The notes under the pieces: model-generated
What the model saw: the letters and a program-made list of their open reading frames with translations, nothing else
What the model was told of the DNA's origin: nothing
Database searches by the model: none
In this document: positions 1 to 9,385 of the stretch, one piece after another
Layout of the letters: each line of letters begins with the position of its first letter
Position numbering within the stretch: position 1 is the first letter of the stretch
Translations under genes and position numbers: made by a program
Assembly: GCF_016654005.1 (NCBI RefSeq)
Contig: NZ_JAEPWN010000008.1
Location: 124,001-188,000, forward strand
Source: Brevundimonas nasdae
GTDB lineage: Bacteria > Pseudomonadota > Alphaproteobacteria > Caulobacterales > Caulobacteraceae
Length of the DNA stretch: 64,000 bases
Direction: 5' to 3'

Positions 1-1
1 C

Positions 2-547
2 CCCCAGGACTGGGAGCGCGTGGTCGCCGAGACAGAGGCGGCGTTCGGTCCGGTCAGCGTGCTGGTCAACAACGCCGGCATCGTCCTGCTGAAGGAAATC
101 GCGGACCTGACGTTCGAGGAATATTCGAAGGTCATCGCCGTGAACCAGAACAGCGTCTTTCTGGGCATGAAGACGGTGCTGCCGTCGATGCGCCGTGCGG
201 GCGTGGGCTCCATCGTCAACGTCTCGTCGGCGGCGGTTTATCGCGGGGTAAAGGGCAACTCGGCCTACACCGCCGCCAAGATCGCCATTCACGGCCTCAG
301 CCGCGTCGCCGCTCTGGAGTTCGCGGAAGAGAACATCCGCGTCAACACCGTCCTGCCCGGCATCATCCAGACCCCCATGGTGGACGAGCCCGATCCTGAG
401 CGCGTCGCCGAAATCAACAGCCGCATTCCGGTCAAGCGTCTGGCGGACCCGCAGGAGGTCTCCAATATGATCGTCTATCTGGCCTCGGACGAAGCCAGCT
501 ACACCACGGCGGCGGAGATCACTGTCGATGGCGGCATAACCGCCTGA
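2..547 (+). CDS. SDR family NAD(P)-dependent oxidoreductase, 5' end outside the window
   Basis: The reading frame is open from the first bases of the window (codons ..QDWERVVAE..), so the N-terminal Rossmann glycine motif lies upstream and only about 181 residues are visible. The visible part has the short-chain dehydrogenase landmarks: NNAG, the catalytic Ser in NVSSAA, the YxxxK pair in AYTAAK, the PG motif in NTVLPGIIQT, and a C-terminal VDGG. The family reduces or oxidises hydroxyl/keto groups with NAD(P)H; the substrate cannot be read from sequence. A GTG at 20 is not the start, because homology-like residues continue before it. An imperfect hairpin at 559-590 follows the stop. Confidence 0.85.
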   Translation, partial: PQDWERVVAETEAAFGPVSVLVNNAGIVLLKEIADLTFEEYSKVIAVNQNSVFLGMKTVLPSMRRAGVGSIVNVSSAAVYRGVKGNSAYTAAKIAIHGLSRVAALEFAEENIRVNTVLPGIIQTPMVDEPDPERVAEINSRIPVKRLADPQEVSNMIVYLASDEASYTTAAEITVDGGITA

Positions 548-558
548 CGCCCAGACCG

Positions 559-590
559 CGCCGGACCGTTCAAAGGCGGACGGTTCGGCG
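559..590 (+). terminator. possible terminator hairpin after the SDR gene
   Basis: Arms CGCCGGACCGT (559-569) and ACGGTTCGGCG (580-590) pair with one mismatch around a 10-base loop. The downstream stretch is only weakly T-rich (CATCCTATTTG), so it may act as a weak or Rho-assisted terminator. It also lies just in front of ohr. Confidence 0.35.
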
Positions 591-622
591 CATCCTATTT
601 GTTCCGCAGGGAGATGACGCGG

Positions 623-1045
623 ATGAAGACCCTCTATTCAACCACAGTGAACGTCGTCGGCGGGCGCAATGGCACAGCGCACAGCGATGACGGGTTTCTG
701 GATCTGAAATTGGCGCAACCCGCCGCCATCGGCGGACGCGGCAATGCGACCAACCCGGAACAACTGTTCGCGGCGGGCTATGCCGGATGTTTCGGCAGCG
801 CGGTGATCCATGTGGCGGGGCGCAAGCACAAGGTGGCTGACGATCAGGTCGCGATCGCCGCCTCGGTCGGCCTGAACCAGCAGGATGACGGCGGCGTGGC
901 CCTGTCCGTTGCCCTGGCGGTCACCATCACCGGCGTCGACCAACCGACCGCCGAAGCCATCGTCGAAGAGGCCCACCGCACCTGCCCCTATTCCAAGGCT
1001 GTGCGCGGCAATATTGACGTTCAGATCACCGTCACTGCGGCCTGA
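623..1045 (+). CDS. ohr: OsmC/Ohr family organic hydroperoxide resistance protein
   Basis: About 140 residues, the usual Ohr length. Ohr enzymes are cytosolic, thiol-dependent peroxidases that reduce organic and fatty-acid hydroperoxides. The two reactive cysteines are visible, one in GYAGCFGSA near the middle and one in HRTCPYSKA near the C-terminus; the second motif is characteristic of Ohr/OsmC. The frame stays open upstream to a TTG at 599, but the ATG at 623 is preferred because GGGAG (609-613) sits 9 bases before it and the protein then begins MKTLYST, as in typical Ohr. No OhrR-type regulator is adjacent. Confidence 0.88.
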   Translation: MKTLYSTTVNVVGGRNGTAHSDDGFLDLKLAQPAAIGGRGNATNPEQLFAAGYAGCFGSAVIHVAGRKHKVADDQVAIAASVGLNQQDDGGVALSVALAVTITGVDQPTAEAIVEEAHRTCPYSKAVRGNIDVQITVTAA

Positions 1046-1055
1046 CGAACGGACA

Positions 1056-1073
1056 GGGCGGCGTGCGCCGCCC
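1056..1073. terminator. hairpin between convergent ohr and dnaB
   Basis: GGGCGGCG (1056-1063) and CGCCGCCC (1066-1073) form a compact GC-rich stem between the ends of two convergent genes. The right arm touches the dnaB stop codon. There is no strong T-tract on either strand, so termination efficiency is uncertain. Confidence 0.45.
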
Positions 1074-2563
1074 TATTCGTAGCTGACTTCCTCATAGCCG
1101 TGCGCCAGGTTGCCGAAGCGGACGGTGTCGGCGTCGAAGGCCAGTTTGACGATGCCGATGGGGCCATGGCGCTGCTTGCCGATGACGACTTCGGCCTGGC
1201 CCTGCAGGCGGTCCATGTCCTGCTGCCATTGCAGGTGTTCCTCGGTGCCTTCGCGCGGTTCGGCCCGGCCCAGGTAATAGCTTTCGCGATAGACGAACAT
1301 TACGCAGTCGGCGTCCTGCTCGATAGAGCCGGATTCCCGCAGGTCGGACAGTTGCGGGCGCTTGTCGTCGCGCTGTTCGACCTGACGCGACAGCTGCGAC
1401 AGGGCGATGATCGGCACCGACAACTCCTTGGCCAGGGCCTTCAGACCGCCGGTGATTTCGGACACTTCCTGCACGCGGTTCTTCTGGCCGCCGCCTTCGC
1501 CTGTCGTCACCAGCTGGAGATAGTCGACGATGATCAGATCAAGCCCATGCTCCATCCGCTTCAGGCGCCGTGCGCGGGCCGACAGCTTGGAGATGGAGAT
1601 GCCGCCGGTGGCGTCGATGTAGAGGGGGCTTTCGCCGATCTCGACCGCCGCATCGCGCAGCTTGCCGAAGTCCGAGGCGTCGATCTCGCCCTTGCGCAGC
1701 TTGTCCGATGACACGCCCGACGCGTCGGCCAGAATACGCATGGCCAGCTGTTCGGCGCTCATTTCCAACGAGTAGAAGGCGACGACCCCGCCGTTGACGG
1801 TCTTGCGGCCCTCGGGCGTCGGCTCCCACTGATAGGCGCGGGCCACGTTGAAGGCCATGTTGGTGGCCAGTGCGGTCTTACCCATCGACGGACGTCCCGC
1901 CAGGATCAGAAGGTCAGAGGGGTGCAGGCCGCCCAGCTTGCGGTCCAGGTCGTTCAATCCGGTGGCCAGGCCCGCCAGCTTGCCTTCACGCTGATAGGCT
2001 TCCGCCGCCATCTGCACAGCGCCGGACAGGGCGTGCGAGAAACTGACGAAGCCGGATGACGGCTTGCCCGTTTCGGCCAGCGAATACAGGGTCTGTTCGG
2101 CCTGTTCGATCTGTTCGTCGGCGGGCGTCTCGGGGTTGGGCGCCTCCTTGATGATGTCGCCGCCAATGCGGATCAGGTCGCGGCGCAGGGCCAGGTCATA
2201 GACCACGCGGGCATAGTCTGGGGCGTTGGCGGCGGGCGGCGCACGGTCCACCAGGTCGGCGAGGTAACGCAGGCCGCCGAACTCATGAAACGCCGGGTCC
2301 TGCTTGAACCGCTCCATAAGGATGGTCGGCTCGGCCAGCATGCCCTGGCGGATGTGGTCCTCGATCGCTTCGAACAGGCGCTGGTGGAAGGGTTCGTAGA
2401 AATGGCTGCCGCGCAGGCGGTCGCTGAGGCGCTCGAACACCCCGTTGTCGAACATCAGCGAACCAAGCAGGGCCTGCTCGGCCTCCAGGTTGTGGGGCAT
2501 CGAGCTGACGCTGACGGAATCCGACGGGGCGGACGAATAGGGCATGGGGGCGAAGGCGTTCAT
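1073..2563 (-). CDS. dnaB: Replicative DNA helicase DnaB
   Basis: 496 residues, slightly longer than the E. coli enzyme. DnaB is the hexameric 5'-3' helicase of the replication fork. The N-terminal alpha-helical domain begins near PHNLEAEQALLGSL (about residue 23). The RecA-like domain has Walker A GRPSMGKT (223-230), Walker B LIIVDYLQL (about 343-351) and the LSQLSR..RPQLSDLRESGSIEQDAD region (about 395-425) that contacts nucleotide and DNA. The gene is convergent with ohr. A 7-base inverted repeat (CTGACGC/GCGTCAG, 2582-2601) lies in its promoter region. No intein or truncation is seen. Confidence 0.97.
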   Translation of the reverse strand: MNAFAPMPYSSAPSDSVSVSSMPHNLEAEQALLGSLMFDNGVFERLSDRLRGSHFYEPFHQRLFEAIEDHIRQGMLAEPTILMERFKQDPAFHEFGGLRYLADLVDRAPPAANAPDYARVVYDLALRRDLIRIGGDIIKEAPNPETPADEQIEQAEQTLYSLAETGKPSSGFVSFSHALSGAVQMAAEAYQREGKLAGLATGLNDLDRKLGGLHPSDLLILAGRPSMGKTALATNMAFNVARAYQWEPTPEGRKTVNGGVVAFYSLEMSAEQLAMRILADASGVSSDKLRKGEIDASDFGKLRDAAVEIGESPLYIDATGGISISKLSARARRLKRMEHGLDLIIVDYLQLVTTGEGGGQKNRVQEVSEITGGLKALAKELSVPIIALSQLSRQVEQRDDKRPQLSDLRESGSIEQDADCVMFVYRESYYLGRAEPREGTEEHLQWQQDMDRLQGQAEVVIGKQRHGPIGIVKLAFDADTVRFGNLAHGYEEVSYE

Positions 2564-2704
2564 TGTCTTAACGCTTTACCCCTGACGCGCGTCTGCGTCA
2601 GATGGGGACGCGGACTAGACCGTGGACAGATCGTCCCCCCTGTGGGCGAACCCAATTTTCCCAATGAAGATCAGGCGGGGCAGGCCCGTTCTTCACCAAA
2701 GAAA

Positions 2705-2728
2705 AAGGGCGCTCCGCAGAGCGCCCTT
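2705..2728 (-). terminator. Rho-independent terminator of the TonB-dependent receptor gene
   Basis: AAGGGCGCTC (2705-2714) and GAGCGCCCTT (2719-2728) form a perfect 10-base stem with a 4-base loop. On the minus strand the stem is followed by TTTTTC, the classical U-tract. It lies 28 bases after the receptor stop codon. Confidence 0.85.
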
Positions 2729-2755
2729 CGTCGTCCTGTCATCCGGTTTGTCGGA

Positions 2756-5197
2756 TCACCACTTCACGCTCAGGCGCGCGTAGGCGTAACGGCCGTTGAA
2801 GCCGAACGGCGAGTAGTAGGGGAAGCCCAGAACCCCGTTGGACGTCAGGTCAGTGCCAGGGGCGGACGCCGCGTTGCTGATCGGCACGTAGTCCGGATAT
2901 TCGTCGAACAGATTGTCCACGCCGACGGTGACGCCGATCCGGTCGGTCAGTTGATAACGGCCTTCCAGATCAATGACCGTCTTGGCGCCGGTCGAATAAT
3001 CGCCGCCGGGAGTCGAACCTGCCTGCAGCACGTCGCCATAGTAGGTGGCGCGAACCGTGGCGCCGAACTTGTTCAGGCCCCAGTCCGCGGCAGCCGAGAC
3101 CTTGGTGTCGGGCGTGCCGTCTTCGATGGTCAGGATGCGCTGACGGGCGAACAGGGTCGGGACCGGGTTCAGCACCGACGATGAGTTCGGCAGCTTGTTG
3201 ACCTTCACATCATTGAAGTTGGCGGCGACCGTGAAGTCGAAATCACCCAGGCGTTCGGTCGGCAGGCGATAGCGGCCCACGATGTCCACGCCTTCGGTCG
3301 AGGTCGAGACGCCGTTCAGGAAGAAGCGCGCAGCCTGGATGCCCAGCGGGTCAAGCAGCCCTGCGACCTGGGGTGAGAAGCTGCGGTTGATCAGTTCCGA
3401 CAAAACGATCTGGTTGTCGATGTCGATCTTGTAGGCGTCGACCGTCAGGTCGAAGCGGCCCAGACGCAGCACGCCGCCCAACGAATAGTTGGTCGAGGTT
3501 TCCGCCTTCAGCGGGCGCGCGCCCAGGGCCGACGCCACCGCGCTGGTCGCCGGGAAGGTGCCGGTTTCAACCACGGCGCCGTTCTGGATGACCGACTGGG
3601 TCGAGGTGAAATACGACTGCTGCAGCGACGGCGCGCGGAAGCCTGTCGAGATCGAGCCGCGCAGGGCGAAGCTATGGTTGAAGTCATAGCGGGCCGAGAG
3701 CTTGCCTGTCTGGGTCGTGCCGAAGTCGGAATAGTCTTCGAACCGCACGGCTCCATCGACCGTCAGCTTGTCGGTCAGCGGGATTTCCACGTCGGCGTAG
3801 GCGGCGAAGTTGTTGCGATCGACATCGACCTCATTCGAGGGTTGGAAGCCGACGAAGCCCTGGGCGCCGCCAGCAAGCCGGGTGTCAGCGCCCAGAGGGC
3901 CGCGGTTGTAGCTTTCAGCCTGGCCCGCCTTGATCTGATAGCTCTCCCAGCGTTGCTCCAGACCCCAGGCGAAATTCAGGGGACCGGCGGACAAGCCCAC
4001 ATCGAAGGCGCGGCTGAAGTCGGCGCCCAGCACCAGTTGGTCATAGATCAGGCTGCCGGAATCAAAGTCGGTCGGCGAGTTGGCGCCATAGGTCGAGTTC
4101 AGCGAATCCTTGGTGCGGAAGTCCAGGGCGTTGCGGCCATAGGTCAGGCTGATGTCCGCATTCCATCCAGCGACTTCACCGCGCAGGCCGCCGGCGACCG
4201 AGGCGTCCTTGGAGTTGATCGCCACCTTGGGCAGGAAGCCGTTGGGATAGATGGAGGCGACGTTGTTGATGTTGTCGGACAGGCGCGGGAAGGCGGCGCC
4301 GGTGCTGTCGCGGTCCTGGTAGCCTGCCCAGCCATAGGCCTTCCAGCCGTTGCCCAGACCCTTGCCCGCATTGGCGAACACCGTCCATTGCTCGACATCC
4401 GGGTCGCCGAAACGGGCGGTGATCCCGCCGTTGGCGGCGGCGCGCGGGTCATAGTCCGCGCGGTTGGTGCTGTCACGGTTCAGATATTCGGCTGACAGAG
4501 TCAGGAAGCCGTCGTCGCCCAGCGCAAAGCCCTGCCAGGCGGATGCGGTCACGGTGGCGCCGTCGTGTTCGTCGCGCTCGCCGCGCGCGGTCTTCACCGT
4601 GGTCAGATACTGGCCGTAGGTGACGCTGGCGCCGCCGCCGCTGGAGGCTTCCTTCAGGCGCAGGTTCACGACCCCGGCGATGGCGTCCGAACCATATTGT
4701 GCCGAGGCGCCGTCACGCAGCACTTCGACCCGGTCCAGGGCGCCTGTCGGGATGGTGTTCAGGTCGACGGCAGCCGAGCCGCGCCCGACCGTGCCGTTGA
4801 CATTGACCAGGGCCGAGGCGTGACGCCGCGTGCCGTTGACCAGAACCAGAGTCTGATCCGGCGACAGGCCGCGCAGGGTGATGGGGCGCACCGAGTCCGT
4901 GCCGTCGTTGGCGGACGGGCGCTGGAAGGTCAGGGACGGGATGGCCTGGGCCAGAGCCGTCGCGAACTCGGTCGTGCCGGTCTTCTGCAGGTTCTGGGCC
5001 GTCACCACGTCGACGGGCGCCAGGGTGTCGAGGCGCGAACGGTTCGGCGCCCGGGTGCCGGTGACGACGATGTCGCTGACGGTCTCGGCGGATTGTTCAG
5101 TGGTTTGGGCGAAGGCGGGCGCTGCGGTCAGCAGGGCGATGGCCGAGGCAGTGGCGAACAGAACGGGGGAGGCGTTCCGGACAGGGGAGATGCGCAT
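2756..5197 (-). CDS. TonB-dependent outer-membrane receptor
   Basis: 813 residues. These proteins are 22-strand barrels that take up siderophores, cobalamin, sugars or peptides using TonB energy. A signal peptide (residues 1-30, hydrophobic ALLTAAPAFA ending AFAQ) is followed by a TonB-box-like segment (SDIVVTGTR), a plug domain with TLRGLSPDQTLVLVNGTRR and EVLRDGASAQYGSDAIAGVVN, and a long barrel ending in YARLSVKW with the expected terminal aromatic residue. The substrate is unknown, and no transport, regulator or sigma/anti-sigma genes flank it. A strong terminator follows. The energy-transducing partner could be the TonB-family protein at 53101. Confidence 0.93.
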   Translation of the reverse strand: MRISPVRNASPVLFATASAIALLTAAPAFAQTTEQSAETVSDIVVTGTRAPNRSRLDTLAPVDVVTAQNLQKTGTTEFATALAQAIPSLTFQRPSANDGTDSVRPITLRGLSPDQTLVLVNGTRRHASALVNVNGTVGRGSAAVDLNTIPTGALDRVEVLRDGASAQYGSDAIAGVVNLRLKEASSGGGASVTYGQYLTTVKTARGERDEHDGATVTASAWQGFALGDDGFLTLSAEYLNRDSTNRADYDPRAAANGGITARFGDPDVEQWTVFANAGKGLGNGWKAYGWAGYQDRDSTGAAFPRLSDNINNVASIYPNGFLPKVAINSKDASVAGGLRGEVAGWNADISLTYGRNALDFRTKDSLNSTYGANSPTDFDSGSLIYDQLVLGADFSRAFDVGLSAGPLNFAWGLEQRWESYQIKAGQAESYNRGPLGADTRLAGGAQGFVGFQPSNEVDVDRNNFAAYADVEIPLTDKLTVDGAVRFEDYSDFGTTQTGKLSARYDFNHSFALRGSISTGFRAPSLQQSYFTSTQSVIQNGAVVETGTFPATSAVASALGARPLKAETSTNYSLGGVLRLGRFDLTVDAYKIDIDNQIVLSELINRSFSPQVAGLLDPLGIQAARFFLNGVSTSTEGVDIVGRYRLPTERLGDFDFTVAANFNDVKVNKLPNSSSVLNPVPTLFARQRILTIEDGTPDTKVSAAADWGLNKFGATVRATYYGDVLQAGSTPGGDYSTGAKTVIDLEGRYQLTDRIGVTVGVDNLFDEYPDYVPISNAASAPGTDLTSNGVLGFPYYSPFGFNGRYAYARLSVKW

Positions 5198-5505
5198 TGG
5201 AGAGATTTCCTGATGTTTTGTTATTGGCGCGTTGGGCGCACGCCGTCGCCTTTGGCGTCCGGCGTTTTGAAGGCGGCAGTTTGACGGTGCGATTGACGGC
5301 TCAGCCGCGACATCGCCTGCCGACTGCCGAGCACGCCTTGTTCGGCGGGCCGTTTAGCATGGGGGTCTCCGTCCGCGAGAAAGGGGGAGGGGGCTCGCGG
5401 TCATCGCCATATCAAGGGCGCGATCATGGCGGGGTCAATCAGGCGGGCGGCGACTTCTGCTATAGGCGGATTTAGGAAATCTAATGGATCCCGGATTTGA
5501 CGCAG
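5198..5505. other. intergenic region upstream of the TonB-dependent receptor
   Basis: About 300 bases without a convincing gene. It must hold the minus-strand receptor promoter; AGGAAA upstream of 5197 serves as its ribosome binding site. An open frame crosses much of it on the plus strand but is arginine/glycine-rich and has no ribosome binding site. I see no clear operator, Fur box or repeat. Confidence 0.5.
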
Positions 5506-5537
5506 CAAAAAGGGCGCGTCCCTTGCGGAACGCGCCC
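5506..5537 (-). terminator. Rho-independent terminator of the rpsF-rpsR-rplI operon
   Basis: GGGCGCGTCCC (5512-5522) pairs with GGAACGCGCCC (5527-5537), with one mismatch and a 4-base loop. On the minus strand it is followed by TTTTTGC (complement of 5504-5510). It begins about 26 bases after the rplI stop codon. Confidence 0.85.
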
Positions 5538-5562
5538 CTCATGTCTTGCTGATCCGGTGGGA

Positions 5563-6147
5563 TCAGGCTTCGTCGCCGAAGCCTTCTTGTTGACCGGCGC
5601 CGCCTTCGATGAGTTCCTGGGCCGATTGCTCGGCGGCCTGGCGCTCATTGTCGAACTGGCTGCGGATCACGTCTTCGCCCTTGGCTTGACGCTCAGCTTC
5701 ATCGGCCGAACGGGCGATGTTGATCTTGACCACAGCGCGGACTTCGGCGTGCAGGCGAACCGGCACTTCGTGAACGCCCAGGGTCTTGATCGCCGTGTTC
5801 AGGACGACTTGCGAACGCTCGACCTTGCCGCCTTCAGCCTGGATGGCTTCGGCGACGTCGCGGCCGGCGACCGATCCGTACAGTTGGCCGGTTTCACCAG
5901 CCTGACGGATCATGACGTAGGTCTGGCCGTCGATCTTGTCGGCGACCTTCTGTGCGTCGGACTTGTTCTTCTCGTTGCGCTGCTCGATGGCGGCGCGGTC
6001 GAGTTCGAACGCCTTCAGGTTGGCGGCGGTGGCCCGGCGGGCCTTGTCGCGCGGCAGAAGGAAGTTGCGGGCGAAGCCGTCCTTGACAGTGACGACGTCG
6101 CCGATGGCGCCGAGGTTATCGACGCGTTCCAGCAGAACGACCTTCAT
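5563..6147 (-). CDS. rplI: 50S ribosomal protein L9
   Basis: 194 residues, about 45 longer than E. coli L9. The N-terminal domain starts [21 protein letters not shown], with the conserved [15 protein letters not shown] segment that binds 23S rRNA at the base of the L1 stalk. A central connecting helix (about 45-75) leads to the C-terminal domain containing [12 protein letters not shown]. The extra C-terminal tail is rich in Q, E and G and is likely disordered; such tails are common in alphaproteobacterial L9. It is the last gene of the rpsF-rpsR-rplI operon and begins 1 base after the rpsR stop. Confidence 0.97.
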   Translation of the reverse strand: MKVVLLERVDNLGAIGDVVTVKDGFARNFLLPRDKARRATAANLKAFELDRAAIEQRNEKNKSDAQKVADKIDGQTYVMIRQAGETGQLYGSVAGRDVAEAIQAEGGKVERSQVVLNTAIKTLGVHEVPVRLHAEVRAVVKINIARSADEAERQAKGEDVIRSQFDNERQAAEQSAQELIEGGAGQQEGFGDEA

Positions 6148-6148
6148 C

Positions 6149-6427
6149 TTACTTCACCACGTACGGCAGGAGGGCCAGATAGCGGGCGCGCTTGATGGCC
6201 TTGGCCAGTTCACGCTGCTTCTTCTGGGAGACGGCGGTGATGCGCGAAGGCACGATCTTGCCGCGTTCGGAAACGTAACGCTGCAGCAGCTTCACGTCCT
6301 TGTAGTCGATCTTCGGCGCATTGGCGCCCGAGAACGGGCAGACCTTGCGGCGACGATAGAAGGGGCGGCGGCCGGCCGAGCCGGAGCCGGCCGGAGCGCC
6401 CGGGGTCGGGGCGGTTGTATCGGTCAT
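6149..6427 (-). CDS. rpsR: 30S ribosomal protein S18
   Basis: 92 residues. S18 forms a heterodimer with S6 on the platform of the small subunit. The core has [32 protein letters not shown] and [25 protein letters not shown], all diagnostic of the family. The N-terminus carries a T/P/G/S-rich extension ([20 protein letters not shown]) before the conserved part, as in many alphaproteobacteria. It sits between rpsF and rplI, 12 bases from rpsF and 1 base from rplI, consistent with one transcript. Confidence 0.97.
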   Translation of the reverse strand: MTDTTAPTPGAPAGSGSAGRRPFYRRRKVCPFSGANAPKIDYKDVKLLQRYVSERGKIVPSRITAVSQKKQRELAKAIKRARYLALLPYVVK

Positions 6428-6439
6428 GTTCCGGGTTCC

Positions 6440-6826
6440 TTATTCGGCGTCGGCGGCGGCGTCTTCGCGCGGCGTGCGCTCGCGCTCACGCTCGCGTTCA
6501 CGCTCGCGGCGGGCCAGCAGGGGCGACAGTTCCAGGTCGAGTTCCTCGACGCGGACGGTCAGCCAACGCAGCACGTCTTCGTTGATGCCCAGTTGACGCT
6601 CGACTTCGGCCATGGCGGCCGGAGGGGCGTCGACGGCCAGCAGCGAATAGTGAGCCTTGCGGTTCTTCTTCACGCGGTACGTCAGGTTGCGCAGACCCCA
6701 GTATTCGATCTTGGCGACCGAGCCGCCACCGGCGACGATCAGATCCTTGATGGTGTCATTCAGCGCTTCGGCCTGTTGCGCCGAGATGTCCTGGCGCGTC
6801 ATGACCGTGTGCTCGTAAAGAGCCAT
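6440..6826 (-). CDS. rpsF: 30S ribosomal protein S6
   Basis: 128 residues starting [16 protein letters not shown]6 binds S18 and 16S rRNA on the platform. The core contains [21 protein letters not shown], typical of S6. The frame is open upstream to 7033, but the ATG at 6826 is chosen because AGGGAG lies 8-13 bases before it and S6 homology starts there. The C-terminal tail contains a tandem Arg-Glu repeat (about five RE units, bases 6477-6510) followed by an acidic end. It is the first gene of the operon. Glutamates added post-translationally to S6 tails in enterobacteria are a family precedent only. Confidence 0.96.
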   Translation of the reverse strand: MALYEHTVMTRQDISAQQAEALNDTIKDLIVAGGGSVAKIEYWGLRNLTYRVKKNRKAHYSLLAVDAPPAAMAEVERQLGINEDVLRWLTVRVEELDLELSPLLARRERERERERERTPREDAAADAE

Positions 6827-7178
6827 GCGGTAGTCTCCCTTGTGGGCATCGGCGCGGCAACGACCGGGTAAGTCGATCCCACGATGGCTCCTGGCGCGGC
6901 GGCGGGACCGATTGTCCAACCCTTTGGCGTTCCGCGACAGGACCGAAGCCCTGGAAAGGCGGAGCCTATAGGCGAAAAGGGGCGGGGAGGCAAGGTTGCG
7001 CCGGTCTGGCGGCGGTTCCTCACTCATAATCATGCGATCCGGCTCGAAAATGCGCGTTCACGAGCTTTGCTGCAATATATGGACGGCGCGTGGCCGTCTG
7101 CTGCGGTCATCCTGCTATTTGGGATGCGGATGAGGAAGGGCTTTTCCCGGCGGCCAGACCTGCTTACACCTTACGCCC
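6827..7178. other. intergenic region between rpsF and the carboxyltransferase gene
   Basis: About 350 bases between divergent genes. It should hold the ribosomal operon promoter and leader on the minus strand and the promoter of the gene at 7179 on the plus strand. The rpsF leader may bind S6:S18 for autoregulation, as known in several bacteria, but I could not draw a convincing structure. No RNA gene or mobile element is visible. Confidence 0.5.
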
Positions 7179-8771
7179 ATGCCGAAGCTGACATCCGCGG
7201 TCGATCCGCAAAGCCCGCAATACAAGTCCCTGCACGCGCATAATAGCGCCCTGGTCGCAGAACTGCGCGACCATGTGGCCAAGGCGGCGCGGGGCGGTTC
7301 CGACAAGTCGCGGGAGCGCCATGTGGCGCGTGGCAAGCTGTTGCCGCGCGACCGGGTCGAACGGCTGCTGGATCCCGGCTCGCCCTTCCTTGAGGTCGGG
7401 CAGCTTGCGGCGGGCGGCATGTATGACGGCGACGCGCCGGGCGCGGGCGTCATCGCGGGCGTGGGCCGTGTCTCGGGCCGCGAGGTGATGATCGTCGCCA
7501 ACGATCCGACGGTGAAGGGCGGCGCCTATTTCCCCATGACGGTGAAGAAGCACCTGCGCGCCCAGGAGATCGCCGAGCAGAACCATCTGCCCTGCGTCTA
7601 TCTGGTCGATTCCGGCGGGGCCAACCTGCCGCACCAGGCCGAGGTGTTTCCTGACCGCGACCACTTCGGACGCATCTTCTTCAATCAGGCGCGGATGAGC
7701 GCGCGGGGCATCGCCCAGATCGCCTGTGTGATGGGAAGCTGCACGGCAGGCGGGGCCTATGTCCCGGCCATGTCGGACGAGACGGTGATCGTGCGCAATC
7801 AGGGCACCATCTTCCTGGCCGGGCCGCCGCTGGTGAAGGCGGCGACCGGCGAAGTCATCTCGGCCGAGGAACTGGGCGGGGCCGAGACCCATGGCCGCAA
7901 GTCCGGCGTGGTCGATTATGTCGCCGAGAATGACGAACACGCGCTGGAAATCGTGCGCGGCATCGTCGGCCATCTGAACAGCGTCAAGACCGTGTCGCTG
8001 GACGTGCGCGAGCCGCGCGCGCCGGCGTTCGACGCCGAAGAGCTGTACGGCCTGATCCCGGACGATGTCCGCGCGCCCTATGACGTGCGCGAGGTCATCG
8101 CCCGGGTCGTGGACGGGTCGGAGTTCGAAGAGTTCAAGCCGCTGTACGGCACGACCCTGGTCTGCGGTTTCGCCCGCATCTGGGGCTATCCGGTCGCCAT
8201 TCTAGCCAACAACGGCGTGCTATTTTCCGAGAGCGCCCTCAAAGGCGCGCATTTCATCGAACTGGCGTGCAAGCGCAAGATCCCGCTGGTCTTCCTGCAG
8301 AACATCTCCGGCTTCATGGTCGGCGGCAAATATGAGGCGGGCGGCATCGCCAAGGACGGCGCCAAGCTGGTGACGGCGGTGGCTTCGGCAGAAGTGCCCA
8401 AATTCACCATCCTGATCGGCGGCAGCTTCGGCGCCGGGAACTATGGCATGTGCGGACGGGCCTATTCGCCGCGCTTCCTGTTCACCTGGCCGAACAGCCG
8501 AATTTCGGTGATGGGCGGCGAGCAGGCGGCTTCGGTTCTGGCGACCGTTCACCGTGATGCCGACACCTGGACGCCGGATGAGGCCGAGGCCTTCAAGGCG
8601 CCGATCCGCCAGAAGTACGAAGACGAGGGCAATCCCTATTACGCCACCGCCCGCCTTTGGGACGACGGCGTGATCGACCCGGCCCAGACGCACGACGTGC
8701 TGGGTCTGGCCATCAGCGCCAGCCTGAATGCGCCCGTGCCCGACACCACCTTCGGCGTTTTCCGGATGTAA
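7179..8771 (+). CDS. mccB: Methylcrotonyl-CoA carboxylase, carboxyltransferase (beta) subunit
   Basis: 530 residues, the usual length of MccB/LiuB. With a biotin-carrying alpha subunit it carboxylates 3-methylcrotonyl-CoA to 3-methylglutaconyl-CoA in leucine and isovalerate breakdown. The N-terminal half has [23 protein letters not shown] and the CoA-binding stretch [11 protein letters not shown] and [17 protein letters not shown]. The C-terminal half has [20 protein letters not shown] and [10 protein letters not shown], which favour MccB over propionyl-CoA carboxylase. The hydratase for its product is downstream at 9837, but no alpha subunit is visible in the window. Other acyl-CoA carboxylase specificities (geranyl-CoA) remain possible. 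Confidence 0.88.
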   Translation: MPKLTSAVDPQSPQYKSLHAHNSALVAELRDHVAKAARGGSDKSRERHVARGKLLPRDRVERLLDPGSPFLEVGQLAAGGMYDGDAPGAGVIAGVGRVSGREVMIVANDPTVKGGAYFPMTVKKHLRAQEIAEQNHLPCVYLVDSGGANLPHQAEVFPDRDHFGRIFFNQARMSARGIAQIACVMGSCTAGGAYVPAMSDETVIVRNQGTIFLAGPPLVKAATGEVISAEELGGAETHGRKSGVVDYVAENDEHALEIVRGIVGHLNSVKTVSLDVREPRAPAFDAEELYGLIPDDVRAPYDVREVIARVVDGSEFEEFKPLYGTTLVCGFARIWGYPVAILANNGVLFSESALKGAHFIELACKRKIPLVFLQNISGFMVGGKYEAGGIAKDGAKLVTAVASAEVPKFTILIGGSFGAGNYGMCGRAYSPRFLFTWPNSRISVMGGEQAASVLATVHRDADTWTPDEAEAFKAPIRQKYEDEGNPYYATARLWDDGVIDPAQTHDVLGLAISASLNAPVPDTTFGVFRM

Positions 8772-8879
8772 TCGAGTGGGTTGAAATATACGCTGCTCAA
8801 AATCTGCTTGAAGAGAAGCGCTGGGCCTGAGACTGTGGCCTCTGTGATCCTGAAGATCGAACGCTGTAAGGCCTGAATC

Positions 8880-9380
8880 ATGAAGACGACTGTCACCGCA
8901 ATCGCCCTGACTTCGGTTTTGTCGTTGGCTCTGGCGGCCTGCGGTTCGCCCGCTGCGGACAAGCCTGCTGCGCCTGCGGACACCGCGCCGGTTGCTGAAC
9001 AGGCGCCCCAGCAGTCCGCGTCGGCGCCGGTTTCGGCGGCGGAGGAAGAGGCCGCCATGGCTGGCCGGTCGGCGCGCGCGGTCTTCCCGGTCGGGTTCCG
9101 CGGCAACTGGGACTACAGCGACGACGGCTGCGCCAAGGATGAAAGCAGCACGCGGTTTGTCATCACCGCCAACCAGATCAAGGGCTATGAGGACACCTCC
9201 ACCCTGACCGCGCTGGAAACCCTGGATGACCTGACCATCCGCGTCGTCCTGGACAACCAGTCGTCAGACGGCGACGTGACCTTGACCCAGACGCTGCGCT
9301 TATCGCCGGTGGCGGGCATCAACCTGCGGATTGAACAGAAGGGCGAGACCGTTCTGGCCCATCGTTGCGACAAGGTCTGA
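8880..9380 (+). CDS. Small lipoprotein, first of a tandem related pair
   Basis: 166 residues. A lipoprotein signal ends in the lipobox LALAAC (Cys about residue 21), followed by a low-complexity Ala/Pro linker (about 22-60) and a globular C-terminal part. That part contains FPVGFRGNWDYSDDGCAKDESSTRFVITANQI and a second Cys near the end (AHRCDK), likely forming a disulfide. It is related to the next gene: both share FRG-W, a C-(3)-DES motif and a terminal R-C pair. Function unknown. It lies 108 bases after mccB, with no clear terminator between. Confidence 0.75.
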   Translation: MKTTVTAIALTSVLSLALAACGSPAADKPAAPADTAPVAEQAPQQSASAPVSAAEEEAAMAGRSARAVFPVGFRGNWDYSDDGCAKDESSTRFVITANQIKGYEDTSTLTALETLDDLTIRVVLDNQSSDGDVTLTQTLRLSPVAGINLRIEQKGETVLAHRCDKV

Positions 9381-9385
9381 TCCGG

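Noticed and set aside
6827..7033. 69-residue extension of rpsF upstream
   Set aside because: S6 homology starts at 6826 with a ribosome binding site; the extension is Arg-rich and without match.
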